The notes below the pieces were generated by a model. The model did not search any database. It saw nothing but the letters and a program-made list of their open reading frames with translations, and was not told where the DNA came from. Shown in pieces: positions 55,335-64,000 of a stretch of 64,000 bases of DNA (its first letter is position 1; the number at the start of each line of letters is the position of its first letter). The position numbers and the translations under genes are program-made. Source of the DNA: Pararhizobium sp. IMCC3301 (GTDB lineage: Bacteria; Pseudomonadota; Alphaproteobacteria; Rhizobiales; GCA-2746425); NCBI RefSeq assembly GCF_030758315.1, contig NZ_CP132336.1:3563001-3627000 (forward strand), given 5' to 3'.

Positions 55335-57530
55335 ATGTTTGGTCGACTGCAAAATATACCGCTTCTATACCTCATTATAGCATCAATCAGCGTCGTGCTG
55401 TTGACGGTTCAGGTGCCCGGTATCGTATCAAATCTTTTAGACGGACGCGCAGAGATCGAACAGGCCGCAGTTCGCCAGGCCACCGCAGCAATAGATATGC
55501 TGGAAGCTGTGCATATCCAGTCGATGACTTTTAGAGGTCAAACACAGGACGGCGATCCTGCTATCGAAACCCTCAATGGCAGTATGGAGCAATTCTCGAA
55601 TGACAGCAAAGGTGTCCGGCTCTGGCTTTTTATGGGGCAAAAGGTCATTGACTACCAGATTGCAGCTGGCGAATCCGAAATAGAAAGACCTCTCGATTCA
55701 ATCGATGAGCTAACCATCTCCAGCGGTCAGGAGATACAGGCATTCGAGAACGCAACGTTTCGGCTCTCGCGACCTGTCATTATGGGAGAAGGGCATGCAT
55801 CCAGCCCACGATGCGCAGAGTGTCATACCGTCCTCATGAATATCCAGAAGGGCGAAATCATAGGTGGGTACAGTTCTGCGGTCGATCTATCGATTCCACT
55901 TGCCCATTGGCGCTCAAACATCATCCACAATTTGGCATGGGGCTTTGTGATATTCGCCCTCACGATCGCCGCAATTTTTGTGTTGCTGAAGACCTTCGCA
56001 CTGCGCCCGCTAAACCATCTGTCCTTGATCACCGAGAGGCTTGCGGCAGGAGATACCGAGGTCGAGATCGATCTTGACAAGCGGCAGGACTCCATCGGCT
56101 CCATGGCCCGCGCATTGCGGGTTTTTAGAGACAGTCTGAAGACCAACGGAAGGTTGGAGGCAGCCAACAAGGAAGCCCAAAACGAATTGCGCTTTCTTGC
56201 TCTGCACGACGCGTTAACAGGCCTTCCAAACAGGGCCTCATTCGGAAAAAAACTGGACGAGCTTCTTGTTCACTGCCGGGAAAACAACGAGAAGGTAACC
56301 GTCTTCTGCCTGGATATGGACTATTTCAAGGAAGTCAATGACACCCTTGGTCACGCAGCGGGTGACAAGCTGCTCTTGCACATCGGCGATCGTCTGCGCC
56401 TGCTCGCTGGAACAAACGGAATCGCGGCCCGCTTTGGCGGGGACGAATTCTCACTTGTGATCCCCGCAACCGCTGACACTAACCATGTCAAGGAAATTTG
56501 CGAAGGCATAGTTGCGATATCCAACGAACACATCGAACTTGACGGAAGACATGTGAAATCCACTTTCAGTATTGGCGTTGCGATGTGGCCAATCGATGGA
56601 GAAGATGCAGAGAAATTGTTGAGAAATGCCGACACGGCGCTTTATCAAGCCAAGGCCGATGGTCGAAACACCTATCGGTTTTTCTCGTCCGAAATGAATG
56701 CAGCTATCGAACAGCGACGTGAACTTGAATCCGAACTTCGGCAGGCTTTTGCAGCGCGGGAGCTGGAGTTGCATTATCAGCCTCTGGTTGATGTGAGGTC
56801 GCAACGCATTATTGGCGTCGAGGCCCTGATGCGTTGGAACCATTCGACGAAGGGGTGGATAGGCCCGGCAACCTTCATTCCTGTTGCAGAGGAATGCGGG
56901 CTGATCGGATCGATGGGCCGATGGCTCCTCGAAACATCGTGCCGTCAGGCCGCTCTTTGGCCGGATATCGTTTTGTCTGTCAATATTTCGCCTGTACAAT
57001 TCAAGGAGAAGGACTTCGCGGCTTTCATCAAGGCCACTCTTGAACAGACAGGGCTCCAACCAGAACGTCTGGAACTCGAAATCACCGAGGGCCTGCTTAT
57101 GGACACCAGTGCCAATGCCCTCGATATGTTGCTGTCCGTGAAACAGCTCGGTGTCAAGATCGCCATGGACGATTTCGGAACAGGCTATTCGAGTCTTGGC
57201 TATCTGCAGAGTTTTCCGTTTGACAAGATCAAAATTGACCGCTCCTTCGTGAGCGCCTTGACAGATGACCGGAGCGCTGCCGCCATTGTGCGCTCCGTTG
57301 TTGGCCTCGGGCAAAGCCTGGGGATAGCAACCACCGCTGAGGGTGTTGAAACCATCGAACAGCTATCATTTCTGCAAGCTGAAGGTTGCGATCAGGTTCA
57401 AGGATACTATTTCGCCAAACCGCAGGACCCTTTGCATATCACCGCGCTGCTTGGAACGTGGCAAGAAAAGAAGCGGCAAATAAAGCAATCTGAAACGCGC
57501 GCGCCCAAACGACGGGAAAAGCGCGCTTGA
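55335..57530 (+). CDS. Membrane GGDEF-EAL protein with periplasmic c-type heme motif
   Basis: 731 aa. Helix 1 (about 8-27), a periplasmic sensor domain of about 170 residues, helix 2 (about 198-220), HAMP-like linker (to about 275), GGDEF (about 285-450) and EAL (about 475-715). The periplasmic part contains CAECH (residues 160-164, nt 55812-55826), a c-type heme attachment motif, in the Tll0287/DUF3365-like context SRPVIMGEGHAS to GGYSSAVDLS. The GGDEF motif is intact (RFGGDEFS) without an obvious RxxD inhibitory site, and EAL is intact (GVEALMRW, DDFGTGYSSLG). Both c-di-GMP synthesis and breakdown are thus possible, probably tuned by redox state or a gas. Start: ATG at 55335 with GGGGAG upstream. 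Confidence 0.92.
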   Translation: MFGRLQNIPLLYLIIASISVVLLTVQVPGIVSNLLDGRAEIEQAAVRQATAAIDMLEAVHIQSMTFRGQTQDGDPAIETLNGSMEQFSNDSKGVRLWLFMGQKVIDYQIAAGESEIERPLDSIDELTISSGQEIQAFENATFRLSRPVIMGEGHASSPRCAECHTVLMNIQKGEIIGGYSSAVDLSIPLAHWRSNIIHNLAWGFVIFALTIAAIFVLLKTFALRPLNHLSLITERLAAGDTEVEIDLDKRQDSIGSMARALRVFRDSLKTNGRLEAANKEAQNELRFLALHDALTGLPNRASFGKKLDELLVHCRENNEKVTVFCLDMDYFKEVNDTLGHAAGDKLLLHIGDRLRLLAGTNGIAARFGGDEFSLVIPATADTNHVKEICEGIVAISNEHIELDGRHVKSTFSIGVAMWPIDGEDAEKLLRNADTALYQAKADGRNTYRFFSSEMNAAIEQRRELESELRQAFAARELELHYQPLVDVRSQRIIGVEALMRWNHSTKGWIGPATFIPVAEECGLIGSMGRWLLETSCRQAALWPDIVLSVNISPVQFKEKDFAAFIKATLEQTGLQPERLELEITEGLLMDTSANALDMLLSVKQLGVKIAMDDFGTGYSSLGYLQSFPFDKIKIDRSFVSALTDDRSAAAIVRSVVGLGQSLGIATTAEGVETIEQLSFLQAEGCDQVQGYYFAKPQDPLHITALLGTWQEKKRQIKQSETRAPKRREKRA

Positions 57531-57742
57531 GCCTACGCCCTTTCGAACCAAAGCTAGATTGATTTCAGTCTGGCCTGAAAAACCAGCGCTGCTCGAAGAC
57601 AGGCCGCAACTGGCGTGTTTCTGGAAAGTGTGCCTGTCAGATCCTGGGCTTCCTCAGTAAATGTCAGGTAACCGAGACCGAAAAAGTCGTAGCGCACGCC
57701 CGCCAGAACCCGGGGACCGCACCCAAATGCATCCACCCACAA

Positions 57743-57773
57743 AAAAGCGCGGCAGCCGCAGCTCCGCGCTTTT
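57743..57773. terminator. Bidirectional rho-independent terminator
   Basis: AAAAGCGCGG (57743-57752) pairs with CCGCGCTTTT (57764-57773) across 11 nt. A runs on one side and T runs on the other let it end both the GGDEF-EAL transcript (+) and leuC (-). The leuC side has the longer T run. Confidence 0.8.
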
Positions 57774-57814
57774 ATCATCCCTGCTGGCCCGCTGGCCCGC
57801 TGGCGAGCCGCCCG

Positions 57815-59221
57815 CTACTTCCACTCGCGAATATCGACGAAATGCCCGGCAATCGCGGCTGCGGCCGCCATCGTCGGCGACACCAGATGGGTGCGGCCTT
57901 TGAAGCCTTGGCGGCCTTCGAAATTGCGGTTCGAGGTCGAGGCGCAGCGTTCTTCCGGTTTCAGCTTGTCGGCATTCATCGCCAGGCACATCGAGCAGCC
58001 CGGCTCGCGCCAGTCAAAGCCCGCATCCTTGAAGATTTTATCCAGCCCTTCGGCTTCCGCCTGTTCCTTGACGAGGCCGGAGCCGGGCACGATCATCGCA
58101 TCAACGCTTTCGGCCACTTTTCGCCCGCCGATCACGGAGGCGGCGGCGCGCAGATCTTCAATGCGGCCATTGGTGCAGGAGCCGATGAACACCCGGTCAA
58201 GGGTGATGTCGGTCATCTTGGTGCCCGGCGTCAGGCCCATATAAGCCAGAGCGCGTTCCTTGGAGGTGCGTTTGTTGACGTCTGAAATATCGGCCGGGTT
58301 CGGCACCACGCCGGTGATCGAGACGACATCTTCCGGCGAGGAGCCCCACGAGACAATCGGCGGCAGGCTGGCCGCGTCGAGGGTGATGATCTTGTCGAAA
58401 TGTGCGCCATCATCGGATTTCAGAGTTTTCCAGTAGGCGACCGCCGCATCCCATTCGGCATCTCTCGGCGCGCGCGGGCGGCCTTTGAGATATTCGAATG
58501 TCTTTTCATCCGGTGCAATCAGCCCGGCGCGGGCACCGCCTTCAATGGTCATGTTACAGACCGTCATGCGGCCTTCCATCGACAGTGCGCGAATCGCCTC
58601 ACCGGCAAATTCGATGACATGGCCGGTGCCGCCGGCTGTGCCGATTTCACCGATGATCGCCAGAATGATGTCCTTGGCGGTAACGCCTTCGGGCAGGGTG
58701 CCATCGACCCGCACCAGCATGTTTTTGGCTTTTTTCTGGATCAGGGTCTGGGTCGCCAGCACATGCTCGACTTCCGATGTGCCGATGCCATGGGCCAGCG
58801 CACCGAATGCGCCATGAGTGGAGGTGTGGCTGTCGCCGCAGACAATCGTCGTGCCGGGCAGGGTGAAACCCTGTTCAGGTCCAATGATGTGGACAATGCC
58901 CTGGCGGATATCGCGTTCGGAGTAGTAATCGACGTTGAATTCGGCAGCATTCTGCGCCAGCGTGTCGACCTGCAGCTTGCTCTCCGGATCGTCAATGCCT
59001 TTGGAGCGGTCCGATGTCGGCACATTGTGATCGACCACCGCCAGGGTTTTCTCAGGCGCACGGACTTTGCGCCCGGTCAGGCGCAGCCCCTCGAAAGCCT
59101 GCGGGCTGGTCACTTCATGAACAAGGTGGCGGTCAATATACAGCAGGCAGGTGCCATCATCCTGTTCATGGACCAGATGGTCATTCCAGATCTTGTCATA
59201 AATGGTTGTAGCAGCGCTCAT
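57815..59221 (-). CDS. leuC: 3-isopropylmalate dehydratase large subunit
   Basis: Isomerises 2- to 3-isopropylmalate in leucine synthesis with LeuD. 468 aa, aconitase family. [32 protein letters not shown], the 4Fe-4S ligands (IGSCTNGR and GCSMCLAMN), and [12 protein letters not shown] are all present. leuD is not in the window. A terminator (57743-57773) follows; rplS lies upstream, ended by its own terminator. Confidence 0.97.
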   Translation of the reverse strand: MSAATTIYDKIWNDHLVHEQDDGTCLLYIDRHLVHEVTSPQAFEGLRLTGRKVRAPEKTLAVVDHNVPTSDRSKGIDDPESKLQVDTLAQNAAEFNVDYYSERDIRQGIVHIIGPEQGFTLPGTTIVCGDSHTSTHGAFGALAHGIGTSEVEHVLATQTLIQKKAKNMLVRVDGTLPEGVTAKDIILAIIGEIGTAGGTGHVIEFAGEAIRALSMEGRMTVCNMTIEGGARAGLIAPDEKTFEYLKGRPRAPRDAEWDAAVAYWKTLKSDDGAHFDKIITLDAASLPPIVSWGSSPEDVVSITGVVPNPADISDVNKRTSKERALAYMGLTPGTKMTDITLDRVFIGSCTNGRIEDLRAAASVIGGRKVAESVDAMIVPGSGLVKEQAEAEGLDKIFKDAGFDWREPGCSMCLAMNADKLKPEERCASTSNRNFEGRQGFKGRTHLVSPTMAAAAAIAGHFVDIREWK

Positions 59222-59318
59222 ATCTGTCGTCTCCGAATGCGGGCTTTGTGTCTATATGTGGTTTATGGCCCCGGCCGGTCAAGCCGTTAGCGCCGGACCC
59301 GGCGATAAAATACAGCCA

Positions 59319-59345
59319 TAAAAAAGGCGGCCTGTGAGCCGCCTT
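59319..59345 (-). terminator. Rho-independent terminator after rplS
   Basis: GGCGGC (59326-59331) pairs with GCCGCC (59338-59343), extended by AA/TT. On the minus strand a T run follows (A at 59320-59325). It lies 45 nt past the rplS stop. Confidence 0.88.
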
Positions 59346-59389
59346 CATTCGTGTCTGCCGCCGGTAAACCGGACAGGCCGGGCACAGGC

Positions 59390-59866
59390 CTAATCTGCAG
59401 CGGTATCGGTTGCTGCAGTTTCCTTGGCGGCGGCCTTTTCAGCGGCAACAGCAGCCTTGGCGGCGGACGCCAGATTGCGCTGTTCCTCATTGAGGTTCTT
59501 GGCACGGGCATTGCCGGCCTCGACGATACGGGCCGATTTTCCGCGACGGTCGCGCAGATAGTAAAGTTTCGCACGGCGCACCTTGCCGCGGCGGACCACC
59601 TCAACGCTCTCAACGAGCGGAGAATAGACCGGGAACACACGTTCCACGCCTTCGCCGTAGGAAATCTTGCGCACAGTGAATGTTTCCTGGATGCCGCCAC
59701 CCTTGCGGGCAATGCAGACACCTTCATAGGCCTGGACACGGGTCCGGGTACCTTCGGTCACACGGACATTCACCTTGACGGTGTCGCCGGGCGAGAATGT
59801 CGGTAGCTTGCGCTGGGCTTCGATGGCCTCAGCCTGCTCTTTGTCGAGCTGTTCAATAATGTTCAT
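59390..59866 (-). CDS. rplS: 50S ribosomal protein L19
   Basis: 158 aa. [13 protein letters not shown] at the start, [29 protein letters not shown], and [19 protein letters not shown] are L19 signatures. After about residue 120 there is an Ala/Glu/Thr-rich extension not found in E. coli (about 115 aa) but common in Rhizobiales. AAGGTG lies 5 nt before the ATG at 59866. It is separated from trmD by an inserted gene on the opposite strand. Confidence 0.97.
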   Translation of the reverse strand: MNIIEQLDKEQAEAIEAQRKLPTFSPGDTVKVNVRVTEGTRTRVQAYEGVCIARKGGGIQETFTVRKISYGEGVERVFPVYSPLVESVEVVRRGKVRRAKLYYLRDRRGKSARIVEAGNARAKNLNEEQRNLASAAKAAVAAEKAAAKETAATDTAAD

Positions 59867-60289
59867 GAGAGCACCTTGTTGATTGCGATCTTGCTTTGGT
59901 TTGTCTCTTGTCCACACCCAGAGCGCCCGGCTGATCTGAAAACCTTACGGTTCAGGCCAGCTCACTTGCAGTGTTTTTTCAAATATCTACAAGCTTGTCG
60001 GGCGAATTCGCCACAGACTGGTTTCTTTGCACGTTTCAAAGATGGCCGCGATGTACACCAGTGTCGCGGCTTTGTCGAGACCAAAGGTAAGGATTCTGCC
60101 GCTTTACCAAACTTCTTGAGGACAGAGGATTCTCGGATTGACCGTCAGTTTTCAAAATTCCGCAATCCTTCACGGGCGCGAATCTGTGACATCGCACAAC
60201 CCACCGTCTTTGCAAGTGCAAGGGGAAGCTGGTAAATTACCCGCTAAGCCACACGAAACCCTTGTTTGCAAAATGGCCGGAGGCTCATC
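59867..60289. other. Intergenic region between rplS and the lyase-like gene, nothing recognised
   Basis: 423 nt with divergent genes on each side, so it must hold both promoters. No clear boxes, L19 autoregulatory fold or hairpin was identified by eye. Frames at 59876-60235 (+) and 60036-60221 (-) are not supported by composition. Confidence 0.5.
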
Positions 60290-61315
60290 ATGAAACTGGT
60301 TCTCGCTCTCATTGCACTGGTTTCGGTCCTGTTTCCGCATCTCGCATTGGCTGAACCATATCCGGCGGGGTTGAGCGGGAACCGGATGAATGGTTCGACA
60401 AAGCCCGTCACCGAAAATGGCATTACCACATTTCAGATTGCATCCCGTGAATGCTCCAATGCTAATTACAATAATGGCAGTGGCGAAAATGATTGTGTAA
60501 ACGGAAATGTCAGGTCCGTGATAGTTGGATCCTTCTCGGACAGGCTGGGAGACGCGGTTGAATACCGGTTTGACCTGCGAATACCCGATCCGGTCTCTTA
60601 CAAAGTATGGACCAATTCGCATGCTTTCGGCCACATTCCCCGCGGTGAGGACAGCCGACTTCACATTGCCCAGTGGCAGGGAAACGCAAGAAAATCTTTC
60701 GTCTATATGTTGAAACTCGACGGCACCAGGGGGGTCACCTTTCTGGGTCGCCCCTGTTTTTCAGCTGAGCGGATGAAGGGTTGGAACAGCTTCAGCCTCA
60801 AGACGCGCTGGGCCAATGATAATCGTGGCTGGGTGGTGGTTAAGTGCAATGACGACGTCATTTACGTAAAGGAAGGCGCGCCAACCAATCGCCCCGATTT
60901 CTGCTTCATCACCAATGAGTGCCAACCGGGCAAGATCATGAACCCGAAAAGGCTGCAATTCGCCATTGGCCCGGTCATGAAGGGGTTTGGTCCTGAATGG
61001 AAGAAATACAGTAAACCGTCACCATTCACCGATTTTTCCGATCCCATCAAAATGGAAATCCGGAATCTCTTTATCACCAAAGGGGTGCAACTTTATGGTC
61101 CCAAAGAGAAAACCCTGGTGGCGGAATTGCAAACCCATCTGGTAGAACTTGGGTGCGATCCGGGACCCGTCGATGGACAGATGGGAAACAAAACGCGGTT
61201 GGCGGCGCTGTCTTGCCGCAACTTTGCTGACGGCGAACTGCCTGAAACGGTTGATTTTCAAACGCTGCCGGGTGTTCTGACCGCTTACCGGGGCAGATTT
61301 CCGTTACAACAATGA
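60290..61315 (+). CDS. Secreted polysaccharide-lyase-like protein with peptidoglycan-binding domain
   Basis: 341 aa. Signal peptide MKLVLALIALVSVLFPHLALA. Residues about 22-265 have the beta-jelly-roll pattern of heparin-lyase-I-like polysaccharide lyases: VEYRFDLRIPDPV, HIAQWQG, then a WNSFSLKTRWANDNRGWVVV strand pair. The C-terminal ~60 residues form a peptidoglycan-binding-like domain (LQTHLVELGCDPGPVDGQMG, KTRLAAL). It contains several Cys that may form disulfides. GGAGG is about 7 nt before the ATG at 60290. It sits alone on the plus strand inside the trmD-rplS interval. Activity is inferred from fold only. Confidence 0.72.
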   Translation: MKLVLALIALVSVLFPHLALAEPYPAGLSGNRMNGSTKPVTENGITTFQIASRECSNANYNNGSGENDCVNGNVRSVIVGSFSDRLGDAVEYRFDLRIPDPVSYKVWTNSHAFGHIPRGEDSRLHIAQWQGNARKSFVYMLKLDGTRGVTFLGRPCFSAERMKGWNSFSLKTRWANDNRGWVVVKCNDDVIYVKEGAPTNRPDFCFITNECQPGKIMNPKRLQFAIGPVMKGFGPEWKKYSKPSPFTDFSDPIKMEIRNLFITKGVQLYGPKEKTLVAELQTHLVELGCDPGPVDGQMGNKTRLAALSCRNFADGELPETVDFQTLPGVLTAYRGRFPLQQ

Positions 61316-61340
61316 TTGATCCTGTCGAGACCCTGGAGCC

Positions 61341-62057
61341 TCAGGAGGTCCGACCGGTCGCATCATCATCCGTTAACAAATCGGGCCGTCTTTCGCGGGT
61401 CAACCGGAGCGCCTGATCATGCCGCCAGCGCGCCACTGCGGCGTGGTCGCCGGAGGTCAGAACCTCGGGAATGGCAGTGCCTTCCCACAGCGCAGGTCTG
61501 GTGTAATGCGGATATTCCAGCAAGCCGTTTTCAAAGCTTTCATCCTCGCCCGAGGCCTGTGTGCCCATCACTCCGGGGATCAGCCGAATGCAGGCATCCA
61601 GCACCGCCATCGCCGCCACTTCGCCGCCGGACAGAACATAATCACCAATCGAGACTTCCTCCAGTCCGCGCCCGTCGATGACGCGCTGGTCGACGCCTTC
61701 AAATCGGCCGCACACCAGCACAACGCCCGGACCTGCCACCAGCTCACGCACACGCCGCTGGGTCAGCGGCCGGCCGCGCGGGCTCATCATCAGGCGCGGA
61801 CGGGTGTCATTGTCCGGTGCCGCCGCATCAATGGCGCTGGCCAGAACATCGGCCCGCAACACCATGCCGGCCCCGCCTCCGGCTGGCGTATCATCGACCG
61901 TGCGGTGCCTGTCGGCGGCAAAACCGCGGATGTTGACGGTATCGCACTGCCACAGCCCGCTCTCCAGCGCCCGGCCGGAGAGGCTCAGGCCAAGCGGTCC
62001 GGGAAACATGTCGGGATACAGTGTCAGGATGGAGGCATGCCAGGCGGGCAAGGTCAA
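61341..62057 (-). CDS. trmD: tRNA (guanine-37-N1)-methyltransferase
   Basis: SAM-dependent SPOUT enzyme that methylates G37 next to the anticodon. 238 aa. [12 protein letters not shown] at the start, [28 protein letters not shown], and the knot region [14 protein letters not shown] are clear. The start overlaps the rimM stop (ATGA). Confidence 0.97.
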   Translation of the reverse strand: MTLPAWHASILTLYPDMFPGPLGLSLSGRALESGLWQCDTVNIRGFAADRHRTVDDTPAGGGAGMVLRADVLASAIDAAAPDNDTRPRLMMSPRGRPLTQRRVRELVAGPGVVLVCGRFEGVDQRVIDGRGLEEVSIGDYVLSGGEVAAMAVLDACIRLIPGVMGTQASGEDESFENGLLEYPHYTRPALWEGTAIPEVLTSGDHAAVARWRHDQALRLTRERRPDLLTDDDATGRTS

Positions 62058-62623
62058 AGCTCCTTATCAGGATCGTCCGGACCATGATCGTCCGGATCAA
62101 CATCATCAAGCAGGCCCGGCAGATCCGCCAGTTGCACAAAACCGCCCGCAACATCGACCACCGGCACGGCTGCCAGGCTGAACGGGATCATCAGACTGTC
62201 ATCATCCGGCGTGGCGATTTCCAGAATATCTCCGGCACCGAAATCATGCATCGCCAGAACGGTGCCGAGTGTGTCGCCATCCGCCTGCCGCACATCCAGC
62301 CCGATCAGATCGATGTGATAGAACTCGTCTGAATCAGGTTCAGGAAGTCTGTCGCGATGGATGTAAAGCTGTGTCCGCGTCAGCGCTTCGGCTGAGGAGC
62401 GGTCATTGATGCCTTGCAGTGCGCAGACAAACACCGCTTTGACCGGCCGTGACCGTGTAACGCGGTAGGACGTCCCGGCAGCATCCTGCAAATCGCCATA
62501 GGCGGTCAGGGCTGCCGGGTCGTTTGAATACAGTTTGATACGCACTTCGCCCTTGATGCCGCTGGCGGCCCCGATCTCGGCGATCAGGACCATACCGTCC
62601 GGCGCTGGGCTGTGGTTGCGCAT
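62054..62623 (-). CDS. rimM: Ribosome maturation factor RimM
   Basis: Assists 30S head assembly by binding S19. 189 aa. [20 protein letters not shown] at the start of the RimM domain, [16 protein letters not shown], and the PRC-barrel part [13 protein letters not shown] to [16 protein letters not shown]. An acidic Asp/Pro-rich tail follows. It lies between rpsP (6 nt) and trmD (4-nt overlap). Confidence 0.95.
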   Translation of the reverse strand: MRNHSPAPDGMVLIAEIGAASGIKGEVRIKLYSNDPAALTAYGDLQDAAGTSYRVTRSRPVKAVFVCALQGINDRSSAEALTRTQLYIHRDRLPEPDSDEFYHIDLIGLDVRQADGDTLGTVLAMHDFGAGDILEIATPDDDSLMIPFSLAAVPVVDVAGGFVQLADLPGLLDDVDPDDHGPDDPDKEL

Positions 62624-62629
62624 CGTGCG

Positions 62630-63046
62630 TTATTCAGCGGCGGCTTCTTCAGCCGGTGCGTCTTCTGCGGGCGCTTCCTCGGCAGGAGCGGCGGCAGCGG
62701 CAGCAGCGGCTTCGGCAGCAGCTGCCTTGTCGGCGACACGCTCTTCAGCTTTCTTGCCGGGCTTGGCTTTGTTGGGATTGTTGCGGGCTTCGCGTTTCAC
62801 GACACCGGCTGCATCGAGAAACCGCAGAACGCGGTCTGTCGGCTGTGCGCCGTGCTCGAGCCAATGTTTGGCGCGCTCGACATCCATAATGATGCGGTTT
62901 TCGTCATCCTTGGCCAGAAGCGGATTGAAAGTGCCGATTTTCTCGATAAAGCGGCCATCGCGCGGCGCGCGGATATCAGCGATAACGATGGAATAGAACG
63001 GGCGTTTTTTGGAGCCGCCACGGGCAAGACGAATTTTAACGGACAT
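62630..63046 (-). CDS. rpsP: 30S ribosomal protein S16
   Basis: 138 aa. [33 protein letters not shown] and [15 protein letters not shown] are S16 signatures. From about residue 90 the C-terminus is a low-complexity Ala/Glu/Pro tail ([20 protein letters not shown]), much longer than the ~82-aa E. coli protein, as seen in other alphaproteobacteria. Confidence 0.97.
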   Translation of the reverse strand: MSVKIRLARGGSKKRPFYSIVIADIRAPRDGRFIEKIGTFNPLLAKDDENRIIMDVERAKHWLEHGAQPTDRVLRFLDAAGVVKREARNNPNKAKPGKKAEERVADKAAAAEAAAAAAAAPAEEAPAEDAPAEEAAAE

Positions 63047-63080
63047 GATGTTTCCTTGAGTGTTTTGGGGTGTTTTGAAA

Positions 63081-63614
63081 TTATGAAGTCAGAGCTTTTC
63101 TGAAATCCTGTGGAGAGCGATGCCGATAGATATCGGCGGTGAAAAAGCAAACGCGCTGGTGCGCTTCAAACTGCGCCCCCAGCCGTTCTGCAACGCGCCG
63201 CGAGGCGGCATTGTCGGGGGCGATGGCGCTTATGGCGGTGCTCCAGCCAAGCTCATCGTAAACATAGGACAGGCAGCGCTTGGCCGCTTCGGTAATCAGC
63301 CCCTTGCCCTGAAATTCGGGCATCAGCCCCCAGCCGATTTCCGGCTCGGGCCAGCCTTCCGGATACCACGGGCCGCACCACCCAGCGAATTTTTTCGATA
63401 CCTTGTCTTCCAGCGCAAACTTGCCGAAGCCGCGCAGCTGCCAATGGCCGATAAAGCTGGCCATCCGGCGCCAGACTTCCCACGGTTCCGAAACGCCGCC
63501 GAGAAAGCGGACACAATCTTCATTGCTGTAAAATGCCGCCAGCGGCGCAAAATCCGCTTCGGTCCATCCGCGCAGAACCAGCCGGTCTGTTTCAAGGCGA
63601 GGGATTGTTTGCAT
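63081..63614 (-). CDS. GNAT acetyltransferase (RimJ/RimL type)
   Basis: 177 aa. [17 protein letters not shown] at the start and the acetyl-CoA region [21 protein letters not shown], followed by [19 protein letters not shown], are typical of RimJ/RimL-like enzymes. Substrate unknown. It lies 6 nt after the chorismate mutase gene and 34 nt before rpsP, so it is in the same transcript. Confidence 0.9.
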   Translation of the reverse strand: MQTIPRLETDRLVLRGWTEADFAPLAAFYSNEDCVRFLGGVSEPWEVWRRMASFIGHWQLRGFGKFALEDKVSKKFAGWCGPWYPEGWPEPEIGWGLMPEFQGKGLITEAAKRCLSYVYDELGWSTAISAIAPDNAASRRVAERLGAQFEAHQRVCFFTADIYRHRSPQDFRKALTS

Positions 63615-63620
63615 CCGCTG

Positions 63621-63941
63621 TCAGCTCCTCAGCGCCAGATGTTTCTGGATCACTTCACGGACGATGAAGTTGAGAAATTTCTCGGCAAATTCCGCATCAA
63701 GGTCAGCTTCCACTGCCAGCGCGCGCAGCCGCTCGATCTGCTGCTGTTCGCGGTCCGGGTCGGAGGCCGGCAGGTCGTTTTCCGCTTTCAGAATGCCGAC
63801 CCGCTTGGTGCATTTGAAACGTTCCGCCAGCATGTGAATGACGGCGGCGTCAATATTGTCGATCGATCCGCGAATCGCTGCCAGTTCTTGCAGAGCCGCG
63901 ACCTTCGAAGCCTTAGGGTCGGCATGTGGTGTCGGTGTCAT
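63621..63941 (-). CDS. Chorismate mutase (AroQ class)
   Basis: 106 aa, all-helical. Converts chorismate to prephenate for Phe/Tyr synthesis. Active-site residues expected in AroQ are visible: Arg in AAIRGSIDNIDAAVIHMLAERF, the KRVGILKAEN helix, and DPDREQQQIERLR. The ATG overlaps the stop of ffh (ATGA), so the two are translationally coupled. Confidence 0.92.
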   Translation of the reverse strand: MTPTPHADPKASKVAALQELAAIRGSIDNIDAAVIHMLAERFKCTKRVGILKAENDLPASDPDREQQQIERLRALAVEADLDAEFAEKFLNFIVREVIQKHLALRS

Positions 63942-64000
63942 GATTTCTTCCCCTTGCCGGGTCCCGGCAGACCGGGCAATCCGCCAGACTTTCCAGCACC
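63938..64000 (-). CDS. ffh: Signal recognition particle protein Ffh, C-terminal end (partial)
   Basis: Only the last 20 codons are in the window. They read GAGKSGGLPGLPGPGKGKKS and stop, a Gly/Pro/Lys-rich end typical of Ffh from Rhizobiales. Position directly before the rpsP-rimM-trmD-rplS block supports the call. It continues beyond the window edge and overlaps the chorismate mutase start by 4 nt. Confidence 0.8.
   Translation of the reverse strand, partial: GAGKSGGLPGLPGPGKGKKS

Overview
The window reads as chromosome of an alphaproteobacterium, most likely of the order Hyphomicrobiales (Rhizobiales). The evidence is the gene families and their order: small families typical of that group (DUF3035 lipoprotein, DUF4170, DUF2093, DUF374, a DUF6101-like protein), a CIRCE-controlled groESL operon, a lipid A/Kdo operon (pmbA, cysQ-like, DUF4170, msbA-like ABC exporter, DUF374, waaA, lpxK) and the block ffh, chorismate mutase, GNAT, rpsP, rimM, trmD, rplS, leuC. 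No rRNA, tRNA, CRISPR array, phage or recognisable transposase was seen.

Layout. 0-1.4 kb: two small secreted paralogues built on a repeated motif, each with its own ribosome binding site; the longer one ends at a strong terminator. 1.5-3.7 kb: groEL and groES behind a CIRCE operator. 3.8-7.5 kb: EamA transporter, GNAT, secreted protein and sigma-54 response regulator, all on the minus strand. 7.7-12.4 kb: EAL-like membrane protein, a pair of M16 proteases (one active, one inactive) and an orphan cheY. 12.6-24.3 kb: ribF, ileS and lspA, which are neighbours in many proteobacteria (ribF-ileS-lspA in E. coli) but are here split by a 6.5 kb accessory cluster. 24.4-33.9 kb: DUF3035 lipoprotein, mutL, SDR, ubiA, purD, patatin, tadA, rluB, rsmD. 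34.2-41.9 kb: lipid A/Kdo operon. 42-46.7 kb: MATE exporter, CPA2 antiporter and an SbtA/SbtB bicarbonate pair. 47-49.5 kb: uvrB. 49.6-52.4 kb: an accessory FkbH-like gene lying between 53-bp inverted repeats. 52.4-57.5 kb: DJ-1/PfpI protein, MDR reductase, Tat-exported intradiol dioxygenase and a heme-type GGDEF-EAL sensor. 57.8-64 kb: leuC and the ribosome-related block, interrupted by a secreted polysaccharide-lyase-like gene.

The best candidate for an undescribed system is the cluster at 13.8-20.3 kb. It holds an RraA-type aldolase/decarboxylase-like enzyme, two different ATP-grasp ligases, an Ldh/malate-dehydrogenase-family protein that has lost both histidines of its family motifs, a possible 36-residue peptide, a Wzx-like flippase, and a convergent Fe(II)/2-oxoglutarate oxygenase. 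Most junctions overlap, which indicates coupled translation. The inferred job is to build an amide-linked small molecule or cell-surface precursor and flip it across the inner membrane; the product is not known.

All calls rest on reading translated sequence and motifs by eye. Starts were moved from the longest reading frame where a ribosome binding site, family length or overlap favoured an internal codon, and this is stated per gene.
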